Origin: an uncultured Bacillota bacterium
GTDB taxonomy: Bacteria; Bacillota; Clostridia; Christensenellales; UBA1242
Direction of reading: 5' to 3'
DNA length: 10,074 nt
Assembly: GCA_947090235.1 (NCBI GenBank)
Contig: CAMUNJ010000025.1
Coordinates: 1 to 10,074 of the forward strand
The position numbers and the translations under genes were made by a program. The stretch's first letter is position 1. Each line of letters starts with the position of its first letter. Positions 1-8,121 of the stretch are shown here, piece after piece. The notes under the pieces are model-generated. The model did no database searches and was not told where the DNA came from. It was given only the letters and a program-made list of their open reading frames with translations.

Positions 1-1
1 A

Positions 2-3000
2 CTAGATATTAAACTTTGGGTTATTGTGGAAGGAAATGAAGAAGAATTTTCTTTAACATTGCCTTTAACCATCAATAAAAATATCACAAATACAAATGGC
101 ACAAATGTGACTACAGATAGAAACAATCCTTTTGCATTGTCAAGCACAGAAGAGATTTTGGCTGAAGACACAAAAGAATTAAGTCAAAAAGATATCTTTT
201 CAATAGCAAAAAATCCAACAAATCAAGAAATCAAATTTGTATGGACTGCAATATCTGGTGGGAATGCTTTTGAAGAGGGTAATAGCCAAGAGAAAGTTTC
301 TATTCAAACAAAACAAGTTTCAACAGTTCAAAATTGCTCAGCATTGATTCAAGTTTCACTCTTGGCAGGCGAAAGCATTTATAGTACATTCTATGTTAGA
401 TATAACTTTACAGTAAAACCTAATGTTGTTGTTCAAACAAATGCTCCTGCTCCACAAGGACAAGAACTTTATGAGAGTGACAACCAAGGAAAGAAAGTTG
501 TTTATGAGTACCTTCAAGATGGTGTTAGTTTTGCAAGTGTATTAGATAATTTTATCAATTCTCAACCCGCATTTGTTGGCATAAATGATATAATAGGTGT
601 TGATAATCAAGGCAAAGATATCTTAAGAAAAACAAATAAAGATGTTTCAGGTAAATATAATAGATTTGTAGTTTATAAAGCAAATACTGAGAATGATTTG
701 ATTAGTGGAACTGGGAATAATACATTCACATTAAACATAATTTCTATGCAAAATGCGGATGTTTATAGTGGCAGTAAGCACTACTCATCAGTTGGTGGCA
801 ATAATACTATTTATTCTAATGGCAATAATGTAACAAATCTTACTTTTAAGATGGGTACTTGGATGTTAAAGGAAGGCTCTACAACAGAATATGACTGGGT
901 AGATGACGGAAATCAATCTCGTATAACTTTGCAACTTACTTGCAATAGCGTGACAGCAGAATACACTATAATACTTGTTAAAGATTTGTATGGAATAACT
1001 TTCAATAGAGTAAACAACAATCTAGATTCTACAGGCTCAGTTGAATCTTTCTATGCAAATAATATGACAGAATCTTCAAACATTTTTGAAGATAAGAGAA
1101 TGTTGAATTTATCAGTAGTAAAAACTTCTGAAAATAGCAATATAACATCTCTTGTTGCTGATAAGTATGAAATGTTGTTTGAAAAATATGAATATAATAA
1201 AGAAGATAAGAAATATTATTATTATTATACTACAAAACTTTTAGCACTTTCTAGCAAAGAAATAGGTCAAGTTGTTAATGTTGATTTAGGCTCTTCATTT
1301 GCTGGTTATAGATATGTTGGAGTTTATGTTGAAGGCAAGTTGGCGTCTATAGGAGATAATGGAGTTCCTACAACAGGAGTATTAGAGCCATTTAAACCTT
1401 CTGTAAAAGATTTTACAAATGATCTTTTCAATAAAGAGCCAAAATTACTTTCAAGAGTTCAATTAACATATAATCAAAGCAATGTTGACTTTGATAAATA
1501 TGCAGAAAATTTAAAGTTTGACCAACATAAATCTACTGATAAAAGTTCTTTGAAAGACTATCAGTTAGAGCAAGGTGCTGGTGATTTAGATAAAATCTTT
1601 AGTGTAAAAAACTTTAAATTTAACCCAGGAGATGGTAGTAATTCAGGTAGTAATTCAGGTAGTGCTTATGATATCAGCGGATCAGGTAGTGCTTATGATA
1701 TCAGCGGAATAGTTTATTCGTATAAATTGACCTTAGATATTCAAGTTAAGCAATCACTCGAATTTACAGAAAGCGTGAATGATGATGGAACAAAAACTCC
1801 TTCTGCTGTGAATATAAAAATAAACAATATTGAGGCTTACACTCAACAAAACCTTGTTTCAACTATGGGTGTTTATCATCCAAGTACAAGCAATGAAGAA
1901 TTGTTTAAAGATAGCGAGTTCTTTAATGATAAAACAAATCTCAATTTATATGTTGTTGGATTGGATAAACAAGAAACTGATGCTGATATAAAAGATTATG
2001 TTAAGTTAGTCAAACAACAAAATGGTTTTGGAGATATAAAACCAGTTGTTGATGGTACTACAAATAGATATCTTGCAATTTCTGCTATTCAAAAGAAAGG
2101 TAATGGAGAGACTATTTCTCCAGAAACTACAACAGCAGAAAGCACAACAGAAAAAGTTTATACAACCGATTATTATATTCGTGGGCTTGGTGCTAAAAAT
2201 GCTGGAAATTATGTGCTTTTATATATGACTTACTCTGTAAAACTTGAGATTGGTGGAAGTGATAATACTTACTCAAAAGGTTTCTTTATTATGATGAGGG
2301 TTATGCCTGATTATAAAATAAGATATCAAAAGGCTGGCGAAGTTGAGCCTGACGAAAATGGGATTATTTCAAACCAAGGCGAAAACAGAATTTACACTAT
2401 GAACGAAGTAAACGAAAGTTCAACAGGAGAATTGACTACTTATAAGAGAACAATCTTGGCAGGAAATAACAATTCAACAAATCCAATAGTATCTGTTAAG
2501 CATAAAAATGATGCTACAAACAACGAAATTGCTGCTCAAGACTTTAAATATACTTTGAAGATTGATGATGAGCAAGATGGAACAATGTATAACATCAGCC
2601 GTAATGTTGAGAAAAAACTTGTTGCTGGTAATGTAATTTATGATAATCAAAACAATTGGACAGCCAAAGAGGAAGGCACGACAGTGGTTTCTTACACTTG
2701 GCAAAATTCTAATGACAATGGAGAACTTTCATTGGCTGGCGCAAAAGAGGTTAAGTTTGGTGTTCAATACTTTAGATTTGTTGCAGAAGATAATTATGGA
2801 TATAAGTTTGTGGTTTGTTTTGCATTGTCAAACAAAAATCTTATCACTCCAACGCTTTCGGCAGATAACTATATAACCGAAGGTGCAGGATTTGATATCG
2901 GTGTTAAAAACTACATGCTTAAAATTGAAACAGGAGAACAAATAGGACCTGAAGGAAGTCAAAAAACCGTTCTTGATATCTTTGGTGATGACTCTCTTAG

Positions 3001-5704
3001 AGGAGCACAAGGTGAAAACACAACAGTATTAAACTTGGAAGGCATAGAGGCTTTTGGTTTCGATAAACCTTTCATTGATAATGAGGCAGATTGGCCTGCA
3101 AGTAAGGGTACTTATTCTACTTATTTTTATGATGATTTGATAGGAACAACGAATGGTAAAAATGCAAAAGAGTATTATACTTTGCGTCAAAATACAGGCA
3201 AAGAAGTTTATTTGACAACATTGCCAGAGTTTATGTACCTTCGTGTACTTGACATAGATTTCTTATATGAAGGTAAATCATTAATAGAAAATAATCCTAT
3301 TATAAATAATAATAATAAAGAAAAAGTTTTGGCTACAGATACAAATTTACGATTAAAAAGCACTTTAAGAAATTTCTATCGAAGTGCGGGATCGGTTTAT
3401 ACAATGCCAGCACTTCCAGGCTATATTTATGATGATCATGACGAAGTTGAAATAGATATTGTTATAACTTTAGGATATGGTTCTGGATTGGCTGCTGCAA
3501 GTGCTTTGACAGGTGATATTTCTAATAGTGTTGAAGAAGAACACGAAGTTCATGCAAAAGTTGCAGTTAGAAAATCTACAAACTTTATTTCATATCCAAA
3601 CAATGTTGTTCAGGATGGCAAAGAATTTAATGTAAAAGATTATGTTTATGTCACTCAAAACAATGCATCGGGTGGTGCAGCACAAATTATTGATGATTTC
3701 AATATTTATGACGATACATTAGCAGTATATATTCCTGCAAACTCTAGTGTCACATTTGAGTTTGAAGCATTTGAGGTTAATGAAAATGGAAAAGTAGCAG
3801 GTACTTCTCTTCCTGTAAACGGATATAATAATGTAACACAAGAATATACTCGTCAACTTTTCACTATTCAAAACACATATTCTTATGATTATGTAGAATA
3901 TCGTTCACTTTCTGCACTTGCAGGCAGAACGCTTGCAAAGAATTATGCATTTGTTATTAATGTAACAAAAGGTGATACAAACAAAATCAAATTTAAGTAT
4001 AACAATGCTAATATTACTGTTGGAAATAAAACTACAGGCACAGGCGGAAGTGAAGGAAGTACAATCAATATCAGTCAACTTTCAACAAACGATAATAATG
4101 GCTACGACATTATTAATGTTGAAAATCCTTTGAGGCTTTCTAGCAATGTAATAACTAATTTCACTCAATATTATCTTATCAGTATTCCTCAAGGTGCAAA
4201 GCCAGAAGATGATAAGACAGATAATAGAGCAACAGTTGAATATAGACATACTCAAAAGTATACTGTGACAGGTTATTATTATTCGCTTAAATATAACTAC
4301 TCAGGTCAAGAAAAAGCAGTCAAAGACTATATTCAAATAAATAATGAAACAGAAAATCCAACTTATGTTATTCCATATGCGTCTTGGACAGAAGGTATGT
4401 ATTTGACAAGAGCAGTTGTCAATAACTCGTCTATTCAAGAATCAAATCAAATTTATGATACTTTCAGCAAAGATAGTCTAGATAAACTTGATTTCCAAAT
4501 TACAAAATCCTCTTCATCAGGTGGTCAGGCTTCAGGTGCGGCTACTATTGATGAAAATGGAAATATAATCACAAACAAAGACTTCAATATAAAATCTCAC
4601 TATATCACAGTTGTGATTAGACAAAAGATTTCTGGAGTTGGAAATGATTGGCCAGGTATACAAGATGTAAATCGTTCAAATTATTACAACCATACAAATA
4701 GTAAAATATTAAGTCTTCGTCTTATGGAAAGAAGTGAAAGTGATGCACAAATTTCTTTATCTGACCTAGGATATACAAGCAATCAAATAATTTTGACTCA
4801 AAGAGTTTATCAAACAGGGCAGATAAAGTATGAAGAACAAATTGTAAATCTTCCAGAAGGCACAGTTCTTGCTAATGCAACCGTTATTCTAAAAGCAACC
4901 ACATTATGGAAAAACGAAGTTGTAGATATGGTAGGATCAAGTAATTTTAAACTCAAGGGTGCAGGGAATGACTTAGATACAATACAATTTGTTAAGGATG
5001 CTACTATTCAAATAACTCCATCGGATGTAGTGTTCAAAAAAGGAATGCCTTTGTTTAAAAAGGAATATAGAGTTTATAATGGTGGAATATCAAGCACAAC
5101 TATTGATAAAGGACATGATAATTTCTATCAAGATGGTGACTTTATAATGGTTTATGCAGAGGGTGATTATAACGGATATTTTGTCAATGTTAATGACCCA
5201 GGTGTTATATACAACGAAAGTGCAGGGACATATACCACTGGAAACAATACTGTATTCTATCAACCGGTGTTTACTTTGGTTGAAAATAAATTCTTGCAAG
5301 AAGAAATAAAGGCAGCAAAATCATCAATAAAAGAAGATACTGTTGGTTTTATAAATAGCACTGATCCAGCAAAGGCTTTGAAAATATCTTGGTATAAAAC
5401 AGAGATAGATGATGAAGTTTTCTATTTATTGACAAAAGCAATAGATATAAATGATGCAAATTATGACTTTAAAACCTTTATATTGTCACATTATTTTGAG
5501 CAATCAAGCGACAGCGTACTTGTAAACAATGTTGATGTTGTTAAAGTCAACCTCACAAGCGGAGCAGATGTGGGGGGGGGATTTACATTTATGCAAAAAT
5601 ATAATTCAACAAAGTTTAACTTTATCACAAATGCAAACAAGCAATTATTTACAATTCTTTCTAACTTTAGTTTCCAAAATGAAAAAATTTCAAGTGGAAC
5701 TTAA
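2..5704 (+). CDS. Giant probable surface/extracellular protein, 3' part (partial, 5' end outside window)
   Basis: I do not recognise a named family. The frame is open from base 2 without a stop, so the real start lies upstream; the GTG at 26 is only the first possible start codon and has no good ribosome binding site. At least 1,900 residues are encoded. The composition is rich in Asn, Thr, Ser, Tyr, Val and Gly with very few Cys. Alternating hydrophobic/polar stretches suggest many beta-sandwich (Ig-like) modules in series, which is inference. Landmarks are a Gly-Ser linker built of tandem repeats (bases 1634-1708), five Tyr in a row (1214-1228), four Asn in a row near 3306-3317 and a GGG tripeptide encoded by a run of nine G (5572-5580). 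The C-terminus has no LPXTG motif, no hydrophobic anchor and no obvious cell-wall-binding repeat, so attachment must rely on the missing N-terminal part or another mechanism. The cls start lies 11 nt after the stop. Coding status is sure; a surface location is likely; function is unknown. Confidence 0.88.
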   Translation, partial: LDIKLWVIVEGNEEEFSLTLPLTINKNITNTNGTNVTTDRNNPFALSSTEEILAEDTKELSQKDIFSIAKNPTNQEIKFVWTAISGGNAFEEGNSQEKVSIQTKQVSTVQNCSALIQVSLLAGESIYSTFYVRYNFTVKPNVVVQTNAPAPQGQELYESDNQGKKVVYEYLQDGVSFASVLDNFINSQPAFVGINDIIGVDNQGKDILRKTNKDVSGKYNRFVVYKANTENDLISGTGNNTFTLNIISMQNADVYSGSKHYSSVGGNNTIYSNGNNVTNLTFKMGTWMLKEGSTTEYDWVDDGNQSRITLQLTCNSVTAEYTIILVKDLYGITFNRVNNNLDSTGSVESFYANNMTESSNIFEDKRMLNLSVVKTSENSNITSLVADKYEMLFEKYEYNKEDKKYYYYYTTKLLALSSKEIGQVVNVDLGSSFAGYRYVGVYVEGKLASIGDNGVPTTGVLEPFKPSVKDFTNDLFNKEPKLLSRVQLTYNQSNVDFDKYAENLKFDQHKSTDKSSLKDYQLEQGAGDLDKIFSVKNFKFNPGDGSNSGSNSGSAYDISGSGSAYDISGIVYSYKLTLDIQVKQSLEFTESVNDDGTKTPSAVNIKINNIEAYTQQNLVSTMGVYHPSTSNEELFKDSEFFNDKTNLNLYVVGLDKQETDADIKDYVKLVKQQNGFGDIKPVVDGTTNRYLAISAIQKKGNGETISPETTTAESTTEKVYTTDYYIRGLGAKNAGNYVLLYMTYSVKLEIGGSDNTYSKGFFIMMRVMPDYKIRYQKAGEVEPDENGIISNQGENRIYTMNEVNESSTGELTTYKRTILAGNNNSTNPIVSVKHKNDATNNEIAAQDFKYTLKIDDEQDGTMYNISRNVEKKLVAGNVIYDNQNNWTAKEEGTTVVSYTWQNSNDNGELSLAGAKEVKFGVQYFRFVAEDNYGYKFVVCFALSNKNLITPTLSADNYITEGAGFDIGVKNYMLKIETGEQIGPEGSQKTVLDIFGDDSLRGAQGENTTVLNLEGIEAFGFDKPFIDNEADWPASKGTYSTYFYDDLIGTTNGKNAKEYYTLRQNTGKEVYLTTLPEFMYLRVLDIDFLYEGKSLIENNPIINNNNKEKVLATDTNLRLKSTLRNFYRSAGSVYTMPALPGYIYDDHDEVEIDIVITLGYGSGLAAASALTGDISNSVEEEHEVHAKVAVRKSTNFISYPNNVVQDGKEFNVKDYVYVTQNNASGGAAQIIDDFNIYDDTLAVYIPANSSVTFEFEAFEVNENGKVAGTSLPVNGYNNVTQEYTRQLFTIQNTYSYDYVEYRSLSALAGRTLAKNYAFVINVTKGDTNKIKFKYNNANITVGNKTTGTGGSEGSTINISQLSTNDNNGYDIINVENPLRLSSNVITNFTQYYLISIPQGAKPEDDKTDNRATVEYRHTQKYTVTGYYYSLKYNYSGQEKAVKDYIQINNETENPTYVIPYASWTEGMYLTRAVVNNSSIQESNQIYDTFSKDSLDKLDFQITKSSSSGGQASGAATIDENGNIITNKDFNIKSHYITVVIRQKISGVGNDWPGIQDVNRSNYYNHTNSKILSLRLMERSESDAQISLSDLGYTSNQIILTQRVYQTGQIKYEEQIVNLPEGTVLANATVILKATTLWKNEVVDMVGSSNFKLKGAGNDLDTIQFVKDATIQITPSDVVFKKGMPLFKKEYRVYNGGISSTTIDKGHDNFYQDGDFIMVYAEGDYNGYFVNVNDPGVIYNESAGTYTTGNNTVFYQPVFTLVENKFLQEEIKAAKSSIKEDTVGFINSTDPAKALKISWYKTEIDDEVFYLLTKAIDINDANYDFKTFILSHYFEQSSDSVLVNNVDVVKVNLTSGADVGGGFTFMQKYNSTKFNFITNANKQLFTILSNFSFQNEKISSGT
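1634..1708 (+). repeat. Perfect in-frame tandem repeats encoding a Gly-Ser linker
   Basis: A 12-bp unit (GGTAGTAATTCA) occurs at 1634-1645 and 1646-1657, with a third partial copy from 1658. It runs into a 27-bp unit present twice without mismatch, at 1655-1681 and 1682-1708. Both units are multiples of three, so copy-number changes keep the frame of the giant protein. The encoded peptide is a flexible Gly/Ser/Asn linker containing the heptad SAYDISG twice. The identity at silent positions points to recent slippage or duplication. A linker between two folded modules is the simplest reading. Confidence 0.9.
5572..5580 (+). repeat. G9 homopolymer near the 3' end of the giant surface gene (candidate slippage tract)
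   Basis: Nine consecutive G sit inside an otherwise strongly AT-rich coding sequence and encode part of a Val-Gly-Gly-Gly segment. At nine G the frame continues for 40 further codons to the TAA at 5702, with codon use like the rest of the gene. One extra G would hit a TAA at 5602-5604 after about eight codons. One G fewer would read through in a third frame to a stop ending at 5792, overlapping the start of cls. Long poly-G tracts in surface genes are classic slipped-strand phase-variation sites in other bacteria; whether this one varies is not shown by a single sequence. Confidence 0.8.
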
Positions 5705-5715
5705 GGGAGGAAGGC

Positions 5716-7167
5716 ATGCATTGGATTTTAATTGTGGTTTGTGTAATTGCAAGCATGAACTTTCTACTTCTAATTGGTATGGTTTTTCTTGAAAAAAGAA
5801 AACCACAAACAATAATTTCATGGCTAACTGTTTTAACATTTCTCCCTGTTTTTGGCTTTTTGCTTTATGTAATTTTTGGCAGTGGGCTTAGTGTGCGAAC
5901 TCGTCGAATGATCAAGAAAAAGGCAATATCTGAGAGAGATATAATAAAAAACATTGATGGAATACAAAACCTTAATAATGCTAAACTTGATGGACTGACA
6001 GAAAAGGATAGGCAGATTATAACTTATTGTTACAACTATGGTGCCTATCCTTGTCCTGGCAGTGATGTTGAGATTTTGAATAATGGGATTCAAAAAATAT
6101 CTTCTTTAAAAAAAGATTTGCTAAACGCAAAAAAATCAATCAACATAGAATACTATATTTTTGCAAAAGACGAAACGGGTAGACAGATTATGGATATTCT
6201 TTGTCAAAAAGCAAGAGAAGGTGTTGATGTTCGATTGATTTATGATTCTATTGGCTCTCGTAAAGCACCTCGAAGATTTTTTAAAAAACTAACGAAGGCT
6301 GGTGGGCAAGTTGCCGAGTTTTTCCCACCTTTTATGCATATGAGATTGATCAATCTAAAACTAAATTATCGCAATCACAGAAAAATTGTAGTTATTGATG
6401 GCAAGATTGGTTATACTGGTGGCATTAATATTCGTGACGACCATATGGGGTTAGACAAAAAACTAACGCCTTGGCGAGATACTCATATTAGAATAGAGGG
6501 GGCAGGAGTTTATGGTCTTCAAAACATTTTTATTGATGATTGGAGATATTGCAAAAAAGACAGCACTCCTCCCAAAGTATATTTGGAGAAAGGTTATTTT
6601 CCTACCCCAGAACTAAAAGGTGATATAACAGTTCAAATTTTATCTTCTGGCCCTGATAGTCAGGTGCAAAAAATAAAAGAGGCTTTTATCAAGTTGATTG
6701 CAACAGCAGAAAAGCGAATTTGGATTCAAACGCCTTATTTTATCCCTGATGATAGTTTTTTGAGTGCCTTGCGTATTGCGATAAAAAGTGGCGTTGATGT
6801 GAGGGTTATGGTGCCTTACAAACCGGACAAAAAATCTGTTTATTATGTGACTATTTCTTATTTAAAAGAATTGGTTGAAATGGGTGGTCGCGTTTATCTA
6901 TATCAAGGGTTCTTGCATAGCAAAACAATGCTTATTGATGACAACAAACTTTCGATAGGAACTTGTAATACAGACAATCGTTCGTTTGGACTAAATTTTG
7001 AAGATACGGCTATCATGTATTCTTCAAAATTAAATACAGCATATCAAAAGACCTATCAAGAAGATATAAACAATTCATTTGAGGTAAACTTGGTTTACTT
7101 TAAGAGAAAGCGATGGTTGACTAAATTTTTGCAGGCTATATTTAGATTGCTTGCTCCATTGTTTTAA
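5716..7167 (+). CDS. cls: Cardiolipin synthase (phospholipase D superfamily, two HKD motifs)
   Basis: This membrane enzyme joins two phosphatidylglycerol molecules to give cardiolipin plus glycerol. At 483 residues it has the normal length for the bacterial ClsA-type family. Two hydrophobic helices lie at about residues 3-25 and 33-55, separated by the charged EKRKP stretch and ending in a Gly-Phe-Leu-Leu-Tyr...Phe-Gly segment typical of Firmicutes Cls. Both catalytic HxKxxxxD motifs are intact: H221/K223/D228 (inside RNHRKIVVIDG, followed by a GGIN segment) and H401/K403/D408 (HSKTMLID, followed by GTCNTDNRSF). The start is set by a strong AAGGGAGG at 5703-5710, five bases before the ATG. 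This ribosome binding site overlaps the TAA of the giant surface gene by two bases, so translational coupling and co-transcription are likely. A terminator follows directly. Identification is firm; which physiological cls copy it is cannot be told. Confidence 0.96.
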   Translation: MHWILIVVCVIASMNFLLLIGMVFLEKRKPQTIISWLTVLTFLPVFGFLLYVIFGSGLSVRTRRMIKKKAISERDIIKNIDGIQNLNNAKLDGLTEKDRQIITYCYNYGAYPCPGSDVEILNNGIQKISSLKKDLLNAKKSINIEYYIFAKDETGRQIMDILCQKAREGVDVRLIYDSIGSRKAPRRFFKKLTKAGGQVAEFFPPFMHMRLINLKLNYRNHRKIVVIDGKIGYTGGINIRDDHMGLDKKLTPWRDTHIRIEGAGVYGLQNIFIDDWRYCKKDSTPPKVYLEKGYFPTPELKGDITVQILSSGPDSQVQKIKEAFIKLIATAEKRIWIQTPYFIPDDSFLSALRIAIKSGVDVRVMVPYKPDKKSVYYVTISYLKELVEMGGRVYLYQGFLHSKTMLIDDNKLSIGTCNTDNRSFGLNFEDTAIMYSSKLNTAYQKTYQEDINNSFEVNLVYFKRKRWLTKFLQAIFRLLAPLF

Positions 7168-7176
7168 AAAATAATT

Positions 7177-7225
7177 ATCAGCAATATAAATTTTCTTTTA
7201 AAGAAGATTATGTTGCTGATTTTTT
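7177..7225 (+). terminator. Rho-independent terminator after cls
   Basis: The arms ATCAGCAATATAA (7177-7189) and TTATGTTGCTGAT (7208-7220) pair over 13 bp with one G-U pair. A second small stem, TTCTT/AAGAA, sits at the tip, and a run of T follows (7220-7225). It starts 10 nt after the cls stop and closes the surface-protein/cls transcript. Confidence 0.85.
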
Positions 7226-7284
7226 ATGATAAAAATGTCAAAATTTAAAAAATAAAGTAGAAAAAGGACTAAAAGCAACGAGTT

Positions 7285-7312
7285 TTGTTGAAATTCTCTA
7301 AATTTTTAATAA
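7285..7312 (+). promoter_or_regulatory. Weak candidate promoter for the SIMPL gene, overlapped by a hairpin
   Basis: TTGTTG (7285-7290) and TAATAA (7307-7312) are spaced by 16 bp, upstream of the GGAGG at 7341-7345. The match is modest in a very AT-rich gap, so this could be chance. An imperfect inverted repeat, TCTC(T)AAATTT / AAATTTGAGA (7295-7320), overlaps the -10. Some promoter is expected here because a terminator lies just upstream. Confidence 0.3.
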
Positions 7313-7351
7313 ATTTGAGATGATTACTCAAGATAATAGCGGAGGTTTAAA

Positions 7352-8056
7352 ATGAAAAAATTTTATATTTTGGGATTAACTATTTTGATTGCTATTTGTT
7401 CTTGCTTTGGTGTACTTTCTTTATCTACTAATGTCAACGCAGAAGTTTATGCAGAAGATAACTTTGCTTCAGTTAGTGTTATTGGCGAGGCTACAACAGA
7501 AATTTCTCCAGACAGAGCAAAAATATCTGCAAGCATACAAACTCTTTCAAGTGAAATGAGTGAGGCTAAGGATAAAAATTTTGAGATTTTAGATTGTGCA
7601 ATAAAAGCGCTTGTCGATTTTGGTATAGAGCGTGAAAGTATTACAACAGAATATTTTACTTGCCATCCTAGTTATGATAATTGTTATGATAGAAGCGTGC
7701 AAGGTTTTTATGCCACAACAAACTTTTCTTTCTGTATCAACAACCTTGAAGATATCAAAGGTGCGATTGATGTTATAACAGATTGCGGTGTCACTTCTGT
7801 TCGTAATATAAATTATGAAATTTCTAATTATGATGAGATTTATAGTCAAACTATGAGTTCTGCTTTAGAAAACGCAAAAGTAAAAGCAAAAAATCTTGTT
7901 GGTGGAGAAGAATTGCCTGTACTTTCTATCAATGAAGAATATGTTTACTGCTGCGGAAATTTATATAAAGATTATTCTGAAGCCATGGTAGAAAATGATC
8001 TTGTAGGAAAGATTACTATAACTGCAAAACTCAAAGTTGAATTTGCTTTAAATTAA
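7352..8056 (+). CDS. Exported SIMPL-domain (DUF541) protein
   Basis: This 234-residue protein has a classic Sec signal: Lys-Lys at 2-3, a hydrophobic core at about 4-24, and a likely signal peptidase I site after NVNA (residue 30) or VYA (residue 34). The mature part matches the SIMPL/DUF541 fold: it opens with ASVSVIGEATTEISPDRA (39-56), where the V-x-G-x-(A/T)-x-x-x-x-x-P-D signature is clear, continues through a helix, a central strand region (116-160), and a C-terminal Lys/Ala helix (171-182) before a final strand KITITAKLKVEFAL. Family members such as E. coli YggE are periplasmic or extracytoplasmic oligomers whose biochemical role is not settled. Seven Cys in the mature part (82, 104, 111, 128, 145, 200, 201) are unusual for an exported protein. 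GGAGG at 7341-7345, six bases before the ATG, supports the start. No strong terminator is visible after it. A lipobox was considered but the signal-peptide cysteines do not fit one. Confidence 0.88.
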   Translation: MKKFYILGLTILIAICSCFGVLSLSTNVNAEVYAEDNFASVSVIGEATTEISPDRAKISASIQTLSSEMSEAKDKNFEILDCAIKALVDFGIERESITTEYFTCHPSYDNCYDRSVQGFYATTNFSFCINNLEDIKGAIDVITDCGVTSVRNINYEISNYDEIYSQTMSSALENAKVKAKNLVGGEELPVLSINEEYVYCCGNLYKDYSEAMVENDLVGKITITAKLKVEFALN

Positions 8057-8075
8057 TAAATAGTGTGAAAATATT

Positions 8076-8103
8076 TTGTTTTTTCTGCCAATAATAGTAT
8101 AAT
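8076..8103 (+). promoter_or_regulatory. Candidate promoter of the diaminopentanoate dehydrogenase-like gene
   Basis: TTGTTT (8076-8081), a 16-bp spacer and a perfect TATAAT (8098-8103). Transcription would begin near 8110, right at the GGAGG (8110-8114), giving an unusually short leader of about 12 nt. The -10 is good and the -35 fair. Read-through from the SIMPL gene is an alternative because no terminator separates the two genes. Confidence 0.5.
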
Positions 8104-8121
8104 GTTATTGGAGGTTTATAA

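Noticed and set aside
1208..1229. TAT microsatellite encoding five Tyr, as a phase-variable tract
   Set aside because: It is a triplet repeat, so length changes would not shift the frame, and five units are not remarkable in AT-rich DNA.
2474..2704. Minus-strand open frame inside the giant gene
   Set aside because: It is antisense to a clear coding region and has the Ile/Cys-rich composition expected from the complement of AT-rich Asn/Thr codons; no ribosome binding site or family.
5529..5792. 87-codon + strand frame spanning the end of the giant gene and the start of cls
   Set aside because: It is a shadow of two well-supported genes, has no ribosome binding site and its peptide is not protein-like. 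It matters only as the reading frame that would be used if the G9 tract lost one base.
7352..7441. Possible lipoprotein signal in the SIMPL protein (Cys16, Cys18)
   Set aside because: Residues before the cysteines (IAI-C, ICS-C) do not match a normal lipobox, the hydrophobic core continues past them, and a good signal peptidase I site follows at NVNA.
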